Part shown: positions 3,807 to 9,281 of the stretch, in pieces | How the letters are laid out: each line of letters begins with the position of its first letter | Position numbering within the stretch: position 1 is the stretch's first letter | Assembly: GCA_016296565.1 (NCBI GenBank) | Contig: JAEDJB010000071.1 | Span: 1 to 9,281 of the forward strand | DNA: 9,281 bases | Source: Oscillospiraceae bacterium | Lineage (GTDB): Bacteria > Bacillota > Clostridia > Oscillospirales > Oscillospiraceae | Direction of reading: 5' to 3' | Notes under the pieces: model-generated | What the model saw: the letters and a program-made list of their open reading frames with translations, nothing else | Databases searched by the model: none | What the model was told of the DNA's origin: nothing | Translations under genes and position numbers: made by a program

Positions 3807-6236
3807 TTGAGTTTTGAGAATAAGTATCGTGTGCATGAGGTAGCCAAGGATTTCGGCAAGTCCACCAAGGAGATCACCCAGATCCTGTCCACTTACGCTA
3901 CCACCCCGAAAAACCATATGCAGGTGCTGGACGACAAGGAGCTCTCCCTGATCTTCGAGTACCTGACCCAGCACAACCAGGTGGCCGACATGCAGGCCTC
4001 CCTGGGCACGCCCGCTCCCGCACCCGCCCGGAAGGATAAGCCCGAGGGCGGCCGGAACGACCGGAACGACCGCAATGATCGCAGCGACCGGAACCGGGAC
4101 AAGAAGGGCGACCGGGACCAGAACCGGAACCGGAACAACAATAATAACAACAACGACCGGAACCGGGATCAGAACCGGGGCAAGGGCCAGCAGAATCAGC
4201 AGCCCGCCCCCAAGGCTGAGCCCAAGTCCGAGCCCCAGAACCGTCCCACCACCCGGGTCCCCGAGAAGAAGCTGGTGGACACCCGCAAGGGCGGCACGGT
4301 GAACCTGGAGAAATACGACGAGCGCCTGGAGAACCTGGCCCCTGAGCGGGCCAACCGGATGCAGAGCGGCAAACAGAAGATCCAGAGCCGCAGCAGCCAG
4401 CGGAAGAACGGCAATTTCGGCAGCAAGCGCAAGCAGGAGGAGCAGGAAAAGATGCGCCGCCTCCAGCTGGAGATTGCCAAGAAGACCCCCCTCACCGTGA
4501 AGATTCCCGACGAAATCGGCGTGGGCGAGCTGGCCTCCCGGATGAAGAAAACCGGCGCAGAGGTGGTCAAGACCCTCATGAAGCTGGGCGTCATGGCCTC
4601 CCTGTCCGAGATCATCGACTACGACACCGCCGCCCTGGTGGCCATGGAGCTGGGCTGCAAGGTGGAGAAGGAAGTCATTGTCACCATCGAGGAAAAGCTC
4701 ATCGACACCGCCGAGGACAAGGACGAGGACCTGATGCCCCGCGCCCCCGTGGTGGTGGTCATGGGCCACGTGGACCACGGCAAGACCTCCCTGCTGGACT
4801 ATATCCGCAACTCCCACGTTGCCTCCGGCGAGGCCGGCGGCATCACCCAGCACATCGGCGCTTACCAGGTGGACGTGAACGGCTCCCCCATCACCTTCCT
4901 GGACACCCCCGGCCACGAGGCCTTCACCGCCATGCGCGCCCGGGGCGCCATGATCACCGACATCGCCATCCTGGTGGTGGCCGCCGACGACGGCATCATG
5001 CCCCAGACCGTGGAGTCCATCAACCACGCCAAGGCCGCCGAGATCCCCGTGATCGTTGCCATCAACAAGATGGATAAGCCCGAGGCCAACCCCGACCGGG
5101 TCAAGCAGCAGCTCACCGAGTACGGTCTGGTCACCGAGGAGTGGGGCGGCGACACCATCTGCTGCCCCATCTCCGCCAAGACCGGCATGGGCATCGACAA
5201 CCTGCTGGAGATGGTGGTCCTCACCGCCGAAATGCGGGAGCTGAAGGCCAACCCCAACCGCTCCGCCCACGGCGCCGTCATCGAGGCCCGCCTGGACAAG
5301 GGCCGCGGCCCCGTGGCCACCCTGCTGGTGCAGAAGGGCACCCTCCACCAGGGCGACGTGATCATCGCCGGCACCGCCGTGGGCCGTGTCCGCGCCATGA
5401 CCGACGCCAAGGGCAAGAAGATCACCGAGGCCGGTCCCTCCGTGCCTGTGGAGATCACCGGCATGAGCGAGGTCCCCGGCGCCGGCGACGACTTCCACGC
5501 CGTGGCCGACGAGCGCATGGCCCGTGAGCTGGTGGAGCAGCGCAAGCACGAAAACAAGATGGCCGCCAACGCCGCCAACCAGAAGGTCACCCTGGACGAC
5601 CTGTTCTCCCAGATCCAGCAGGGCGAGCTGAAGGACCTGAACATCATCGTAAAGGCCGACGTTCAGGGCTCCGCCGAGGCGGTGAAGTCCTCCCTGGAGA
5701 AGCTCTCCAACGAGGAGGTCCGGGTGCGGGTCATCCACTGCGCCGTGGGCGCCGTGAACGAGTCCGACGTGATGCTGGCCTCCACCTCCAACGCCATCAT
5801 CGTGGGCTTCAACGTCCGCCCCGACGCCAACGCCAAGGAGTCCGCCGCCCGGATGAAGGTGGACATGAGAATGTACCGGGTCATCTACGACGCCATCAAC
5901 GAGATGGAGTCCGCCATGAAGGGTATGCTGGCGCCCAAGTTCAAGGAAGTGGAGCTGGGCCAGGCCGAGGTGCGGGAGGTCTTCCGCATCACCGGCGTGG
6001 GCATGGTGGCCGGCTGCTACGTCACCGAGGGCAAGATGCAGCGCAACGCCCAGCTGCGGCTGGTGCGGGACGGCATCGTCATCTACGACGGGTCCATCTC
6101 CTCCCTCCAGCGCTTCAAGGACAGCGTGAAGGAAGTGGCCCAGGGCTACGAGTGCGGCATCACCTTCGAAAAGTTCCAGGACATCAAGGTGGGCGACGTG
6201 ATCGAGGCCTTCCTCATGGAACAGATCGAGGTGTAA
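3807..6236 (+). CDS. infB: Translation initiation factor IF-2
   Basis: 809 residues. IF2 is the cytoplasmic GTPase that places fMet-tRNA on the 30S subunit and promotes subunit joining. Order: IF2N domain 1 (about 1-53, KYRVHEVAKDFGKSTKEI), a disordered linker (about 60-225) with an Asn/Asp/Arg-rich tract (84-132) including seven Asn codons in a row (110-116), and IF2N domain 2 (about 230-282, TVKIPDEIGVGELASRMKK). Then the G domain: GHVDHGKT (320-327), GGITQHIGAY in switch I, DTPGHEAF (366-373), NKMD (420-423) and SAK (456-458). Domains II, III and the fMet-tRNA-binding C2 fill about 490-809. All GTPase motifs are intact. The start is TTG. A second in-frame ATG at codon 216 with AGGAGG before it may give a shorter form. 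It follows ylxQ by 54 nt; its last codons carry the rbfA ribosome binding site. Confidence 0.97.
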   Translation: MSFENKYRVHEVAKDFGKSTKEITQILSTYATTPKNHMQVLDDKELSLIFEYLTQHNQVADMQASLGTPAPAPARKDKPEGGRNDRNDRNDRSDRNRDKKGDRDQNRNRNNNNNNNDRNRDQNRGKGQQNQQPAPKAEPKSEPQNRPTTRVPEKKLVDTRKGGTVNLEKYDERLENLAPERANRMQSGKQKIQSRSSQRKNGNFGSKRKQEEQEKMRRLQLEIAKKTPLTVKIPDEIGVGELASRMKKTGAEVVKTLMKLGVMASLSEIIDYDTAALVAMELGCKVEKEVIVTIEEKLIDTAEDKDEDLMPRAPVVVVMGHVDHGKTSLLDYIRNSHVASGEAGGITQHIGAYQVDVNGSPITFLDTPGHEAFTAMRARGAMITDIAILVVAADDGIMPQTVESINHAKAAEIPVIVAINKMDKPEANPDRVKQQLTEYGLVTEEWGGDTICCPISAKTGMGIDNLLEMVVLTAEMRELKANPNRSAHGAVIEARLDKGRGPVATLLVQKGTLHQGDVIIAGTAVGRVRAMTDAKGKKITEAGPSVPVEITGMSEVPGAGDDFHAVADERMARELVEQRKHENKMAANAANQKVTLDDLFSQIQQGELKDLNIIVKADVQGSAEAVKSSLEKLSNEEVRVRVIHCAVGAVNESDVMLASTSNAIIVGFNVRPDANAKESAARMKVDMRMYRVIYDAINEMESAMKGMLAPKFKEVELGQAEVREVFRITGVGMVAGCYVTEGKMQRNAQLRLVRDGIVIYDGSISSLQRFKDSVKEVAQGYECGITFEKFQDIKVGDVIEAFLMEQIEV
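4051..4180 (+). repeat. Low-complexity repeat in infB linker (Asn/Asp/Arg codons)
   Basis: Imperfect repeats built on the words CGGAAC, GACCGG and CGGGAC encode the charged Asn/Asp/Arg/Gln-rich part of the IF2 linker. They include seven consecutive AAC/AAT codons at 4134-4154, a local AT-rich patch in otherwise GC-rich coding DNA. Such tracts are prone to length change by slippage. Confidence 0.7.
4435..4454 (+). promoter_or_regulatory. Possible internal translation start of infB
   Basis: AGGAGG (4435-4440), continued by AG, is 11 nt before an in-frame ATG at 4452-4454 (codon 216). This point is the exact edge between the disordered linker and IF2N domain 2. A product from here would be 594 residues and keep every functional domain. 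Shorter IF2 forms from internal starts are known in E. coli and B. subtilis. The Glu/Gln/Lys-rich coding context can produce AGGAGG by chance, so confidence is moderate. Confidence 0.4.
6228..6233 (+). promoter_or_regulatory. Ribosome binding site for rbfA within the last infB codons
   Basis: GAGGTG encodes the final Glu-Val of IF2 and lies 6 nt before the rbfA ATG, with the infB TAA stop between. A terminating ribosome covers the start, so translation is probably coupled. Confidence 0.7.
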
Positions 6237-6239
6237 GCC

Positions 6240-6599
6240 ATGGCCTCTAACAGAATCGGACGGATCAACGAGGAAATCCAGCGGGAGCTCTCCGCCCTGC
6301 TGCGCACCGTAAAGGACCCCCGGGTCCACGGGCTGGTGTCCATCACCCATGTGGACACCACCTCCGACCTGCGGTATGCCAAGGTCTATGTGAGCGTGCT
6401 GGACAAAAGCGACGTGAAGGACGTGATCCGGGGCCTGAAGTCCGCCGGAGGCTACCTCCGCCGGGAGCTGGGCCGTGCCCTCTCCCTGCGGTACACCCCG
6501 GAGCTGGTCTTCCAGGAGGACACCTCCATCGACAAGGGCACCCACATCCTGAAGCTCTTAAACGACATTGAGCACAAAGAGACCGGAGGGGAAGGATGA
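6240..6599 (+). CDS. rbfA: 30S ribosome-binding factor RbfA
   Basis: 119 residues, standard size. RbfA is a single KH-like domain protein that binds the 30S neck near 16S helices and assists late processing and cold adaptation. Typical blocks: an N-terminal helix RIGRINEEIQRELSALL (5-21), KDPRVHGLVSITHVDTTSDL (25-44), YAKVYVSVL (46-54), GYLRRELGRALSLRYTPEL (71-89) and a C-terminal DTSIDKGTHILKLLNDI. The ATG at 6240 is 3 nt after the infB stop; its ribosome binding site lies inside infB. Its own stop overlaps the next gene as ATGA (6596-6599). It shares phase with infB. Confidence 0.95.
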   Translation: MASNRIGRINEEIQRELSALLRTVKDPRVHGLVSITHVDTTSDLRYAKVYVSVLDKSDVKDVIRGLKSAGGYLRRELGRALSLRYTPELVFQEDTSIDKGTHILKLLNDIEHKETGGEG

Positions 6600-7546
6600 C
6601 GGTACAAGAAACTGCCGGCCTGCTCCGGGACCTGGATCAGGTGCTGATCCTCACCCACAAGCGGCCGGACGGGGACACCATCGGCTGCGCCGCCGCCCTG
6701 TGCTTAGGCCTGCGCCAGCTGGGCAAGACCGCCTGGGTCCTGCCCAACGAGGACGCCCACGGCCTCTTTGATCCCTACTTCCAGGGGGTGCTGGCCCCCG
6801 CGGACTTCCAGCCCCAGGCGGCTGTGTCCGTGGACGTGGCCTCCCAGGGGATGCTCCCGGGAAGCGCTGCTCCCTGGAAGGACAACATTCTCCTGTGCAT
6901 CGACCACCACGGCTCCAACGAGGGGTATGCCAAGCACACCCTGGTGGACCCGGCGGCGGCCGCCTGCGGGGAGATTATCACCAAGGTTTTAACCCAGCTG
7001 GGGGTGACCATCACGGCCCCCATCGCCCTGCTGCTCTATATGGCCATCGCCACGGACACCGGCTGCTTCGTCTACTCCAACACCACCCCGGAGACCCACC
7101 GGATCGCCGCCGATCTCATGGAGACCGGCTTTGACGCCCAGTGGGTGAATAAGCGCCACTTCCGGGTGAAATCCTTAAAGCGGATGCAGATCGAAAGCCG
7201 CCTGGTCCGGGACATGGACCTGGAGCAGGACGGCACCCTGGTCTTTGCCTACGTCACCCTGGACATGATCCGGGAGCTGCAGGCAACGGAAGAGGACCTG
7301 GAGGACATTTCCTCCTTCATCGGCCTGCTGGAAGGGGTGGACAACGCCGTGACCGTCCGGCAGCTGAAGCCGGAGGAGTGCAAGATCTCCCTGCGCACTG
7401 ACGGCAAGAGCCTGAACGCCTCCCTGGTCTGCGCCCGCTTCGGCGGCGGCGGCCACCCGGCGGCGGCCGGGTGCACCATCCACGGCACCCCCGCCCAGGC
7501 CAAGGCGGCTATGCTGGACGCGATCGAGCAGGTGCAGCATGGCTAA
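6596..7546 (+). CDS. nrnA: DHH/DHHA1 phosphoesterase, nanoRNase/pAp phosphatase NrnA-like
   Basis: 316 residues, as expected for NrnA. In Firmicutes NrnA degrades 2-5 nt RNAs from the 5' end and dephosphorylates 3'-phosphoadenosine 5'-phosphate, replacing Orn and CysQ. DHH domain: THKRPDGDT (20-28) with His21, Asp25 and Asp27, Asp80 in SVDVASQG, the signature DHHGSN (103-108), and Asp154 in ATDTGCF; these are the expected Mn2+ ligands and all are present. The C-terminal DHHA1 domain (about 200-316) ends with GGGGHPAAAG (283-292), the substrate-binding loop. The start ATG overlaps the rbfA stop (ATGA), with GGAGG 6 nt upstream. Position between rbfA and truB is the conserved one in many Clostridia and bacilli. 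The family call is firm; the exact substrate preference is from homology. Confidence 0.93.
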   Translation: MTVQETAGLLRDLDQVLILTHKRPDGDTIGCAAALCLGLRQLGKTAWVLPNEDAHGLFDPYFQGVLAPADFQPQAAVSVDVASQGMLPGSAAPWKDNILLCIDHHGSNEGYAKHTLVDPAAAACGEIITKVLTQLGVTITAPIALLLYMAIATDTGCFVYSNTTPETHRIAADLMETGFDAQWVNKRHFRVKSLKRMQIESRLVRDMDLEQDGTLVFAYVTLDMIRELQATEEDLEDISSFIGLLEGVDNAVTVRQLKPEECKISLRTDGKSLNASLVCARFGGGGHPAAAGCTIHGTPAQAKAAMLDAIEQVQHG

Positions 7547-8408
7547 CGGAATCCTGGTCATCGACAAGCCCGCCGGCTGGACCTCCCACGACGTGGTGGC
7601 CAAGCTCCGGGGCATCCTGCACGTGAAGCGCATCGGCCACGCCGGCACCCTGGACCCCATGGCCACCGGCGTGCTGCCGGTGTTTGTGGGCCGGGCCACC
7701 CGGGCGGTGGAGTTTGCCGCGGAGCGGGAGAAGGAATATATCGCCGGGCTGCGGTTAGGGGTGGTGACCGACACCCAGGACTGCACCGGCACTACCCTGG
7801 AAACCCACCCGGTGGAAATCACCCGGGACCAGCTGGAGTGTGTTCTGGACCGGTTCCGGGGGGATTTGCAGCAGATTCCCCCCATGTATTCTGCTGTTAA
7901 GAAAAACGGCCGGAAGCTCTATGAGCTGGCCCGCCGGGGGGTGGAGGTGGAACGCCAGCCAAGGCCGGTGACCATCCACCAGCTGGAGCTGCTGGACCAG
8001 GTCTCCCCCACGGACTATACCCTGCGGGTTCTGTGCTCCAAGGGGACCTATGTGCGCACCCTCTGCCACGACATGGGACAGGCCCTGGGCTGCGGGGGAA
8101 CCCTCTTCTCCCTGCGGCGCACCCGGTCCGCCGGGTTTACCCTGGAGGACGCCGTCACCTTAGAGGATGTAGCCGCCGCGGCGGACCCGGCAGCCCTGCT
8201 GCTCCCGGTGGACGCCTACTTTTCCGATTATCCCGTCCTTCAGCTTCAGACCGGGGCGGAGGAAAAACGAATCCGCAACGGAAACAGCCTGACCGTGGAC
8301 GGCCCCGACGGGACCTACCGGGTCTACAGCCGGCAGGGAGAGTTTCTCGCCCTGAGCCAGCGCAGCCAGGGCTGTCTCACGACGATAAAAAGCTTTTTCG
8401 AGGTGTAA
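7539..8408 (+). CDS. truB: tRNA pseudouridine(55) synthase TruB
   Basis: 289 residues, normal for Firmicutes TruB. It isomerises U55 in the T-loop of tRNAs and also has a tRNA-folding role. Motifs: GILVIDKPAGWTSHDVV (4-20), the catalytic block GHAGTLDPMATGVL (33-46) with nucleophile Asp39, KEYIAGLRLG (65-74), PPMYSAVKKNG (114-124), and CSKGTYVRTL (166-175). A C-terminal PUA-like segment follows (about 225-289). The ATG at 7539 overlaps the nrnA stop by 8 nt (ATGGCTAA) and has only a weak AGGTG 4 nt away, so initiation probably depends on ribosomes ending nrnA. The gene ends in GAG GTG TAA, which forms the ribosome binding site for ribF. Confidence 0.96.
   Translation: MANGILVIDKPAGWTSHDVVAKLRGILHVKRIGHAGTLDPMATGVLPVFVGRATRAVEFAAEREKEYIAGLRLGVVTDTQDCTGTTLETHPVEITRDQLECVLDRFRGDLQQIPPMYSAVKKNGRKLYELARRGVEVERQPRPVTIHQLELLDQVSPTDYTLRVLCSKGTYVRTLCHDMGQALGCGGTLFSLRRTRSAGFTLEDAVTLEDVAAAADPAALLLPVDAYFSDYPVLQLQTGAEEKRIRNGNSLTVDGPDGTYRVYSRQGEFLALSQRSQGCLTTIKSFFEV
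8400..8405 (+). promoter_or_regulatory. Ribosome binding site for ribF within the last truB codons
   Basis: GAGGTG, the final Glu-Val codons of truB, is 7 nt before a TTG at 8413. It supports TTG rather than the downstream GTG at 8431, which lacks an upstream purine-rich site at proper distance. Confidence 0.65.
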
Positions 8409-8412
8409 CAAG

Positions 8413-9281
8413 TTGGAACAGAAAAAACGCGTGATCGCGCTGGGATTCTTTGACGGCGTGCACAACGGCCACGCCGCCCTCATGCGCCGCACCGCCCAGG
8501 TGGCCAAGGAGACCGGCGCCACCCCCTCTGCCTTTACCTTTGACCCCCACCCCCAGACCGTGATCCTGGGCAAGCCCATGCCCCTCATCACCTCCCCGGA
8601 GGACCGGGCGGACCTGATGCGCAAGTATTACGGCATTGAGGACGTGATTGTGGAGCCCTTCACCCCTCAGTTCATGAAGCAGCCCTGGCGGACCTTTCTG
8701 GAGGAAACCCTGGTCCGGGACCTGAACGCCGTCCACCTGGTGGCCGGTCACGACTACCACTTCGGCTACAAGGGGGAGGGCAACCCCCAGAAGCTCCAGC
8801 AGGCCTGCCAGGAGCTGGGCATCGGCTGCGACATCATCCCCAAGGTGGAGCAGGAGGGCATCACCGTCTCCTCCACCTACATCCGCACCCTCATCGCCCA
8901 GGGGGAAATTCAGCGGGCCAACCAGTTCCTGGGTCACCCCTACACCCTCAGCGACCGGGTGGCTCACGGGAAGAAGCTGGGCACCACCCTGGGCTTCCCC
9001 ACGGTGAACCTGCGGCTGAAGGAGCATGTGCTGCCTCCCGCCAAGGGGGTCTACGCCACCAAGGTCATTCTGGAAAACGGCGACACCCACATGGCCGTGA
9101 CCAACGTGGGCACCCGGCCCACCGTGGACGACGGGGATCAGCTCACCATCGAGGGCTTCATCCTGGACTTCAGCGGGGACCTGTACGGCCAGAAGATCCA
9201 GATGGAGTTTTACCAGTACCTGCGGGAGGAGAAGAAGTTCCCCTCCTTCCAGGCCCTCCAGGAGGAGATCGCCCGGAACGT
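8413..9281 (+). CDS. ribF: Bifunctional riboflavin kinase/FAD synthetase RibF (3' end beyond window)
   Basis: 289 codons plus two bases are visible and the frame is open at the window end; relatives are about 305-315 residues, so some 20 residues are missing. RibF phosphorylates riboflavin to FMN and adenylates FMN to FAD. FAD synthetase domain (about 1-175): GFFDGVHNGH (11-20, the HxGH nucleotide-binding motif), TFDPHP (42-47), AGHDYHFGYKGEGN (111-124) and SSTYIR (153-158). Flavokinase domain (about 176-289): GKKLGTTLGFPTVN (186-199), GVYA (212-215), NVGTRPT (231-237) and EGFILDFSGDLYG (247-259). Start is TTG, 4 nt after the truB stop. The family is normally followed by rpsO and pnp, not visible here. 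Confidence 0.94.
   Translation, partial: MEQKKRVIALGFFDGVHNGHAALMRRTAQVAKETGATPSAFTFDPHPQTVILGKPMPLITSPEDRADLMRKYYGIEDVIVEPFTPQFMKQPWRTFLEETLVRDLNAVHLVAGHDYHFGYKGEGNPQKLQQACQELGIGCDIIPKVEQEGITVSSTYIRTLIAQGEIQRANQFLGHPYTLSDRVAHGKKLGTTLGFPTVNLRLKEHVLPPAKGVYATKVILENGDTHMAVTNVGTRPTVDDGDQLTIEGFILDFSGDLYGQKIQMEFYQYLREEKKFPSFQALQEEIARN

Noticed and set aside
3801..6545. A 914-codon open frame on the minus strand opposite infB and rbfA
   Set aside because: It is in codon register with infB and rbfA and is open only because TTA, CTA and TCA codons are nearly absent from those GC-rich genes. The product is Gly/His/Leu/Val-rich with no recognisable domain, and infB is unmistakable on the other strand.
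1..9281. Mobile element, defence system or other horizontally acquired island
   Set aside because: All genes are conserved housekeeping genes in the expected order, composition is even, and there is no transposase, integrase or terminal repeat.

Overview
The window is a high-GC, Firmicutes-type core gene region: the 5' end and most of the nusA-infB (translation/transcription) operon on the + strand, with a divergent cell-wall gene on the - strand at the left edge. The gene order rimP-nusA-rnpM(ylxR)-ylxQ-infB-rbfA-nrnA-truB-ribF is typical of Bacillota. The strong C/G third-position bias, Clostridia-like protein sequences and several TTG starts suggest a GC-rich Clostridia, probably Oscillospiraceae (Flavonifractor/Oscillibacter-like). 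That placement is inferred from sequence style only.

Layout. Positions 1-777 (-) hold the N-terminal 259 residues of a LytR-CpsA-Psr (LCP) membrane protein. Positions 778-1169 are a divergent control region. It has a promoter for each side (both TTGCC-type -35, 17-bp spacer, TATAAT), a pyrimidine-rich stretch with an 11-bp tandem repeat, and a leader with two hairpins. The first hairpin is a full intrinsic-terminator signal between the rimP promoter and rimP. From 1170 to 9281 nine genes follow without any convincing internal terminator: rimP, nusA, rnpM, ylxQ, infB, rbfA, nrnA, truB and ribF (cut by the window end). Gaps are at most about 55 nt, and four junctions overlap or are nearly contiguous (rnpM/ylxQ, infB/rbfA, rbfA/nrnA, nrnA/truB).

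How they work together. RimP and RbfA mature the 30S subunit, IF2 starts translation, and TruB makes pseudouridine 55 in tRNA. RnpM and YlxQ are small RNA-binding proteins. NrnA degrades nano-RNA and pAp, NusA controls elongation and termination, and RibF makes FMN/FAD. The terminator-like leader fits the known B. subtilis scheme in which NusA promotes termination in its own 5' UTR.

I found no previously undescribed system. The observations worth following are regulatory or architectural: the NusA-type attenuator, the phased repeats in the divergent promoter region, a possible internal IF2 start, reuse of the codons GAG GTG TAA as a ribosome-binding site at two junctions, and long C-terminal extensions on NusA and YlxQ.
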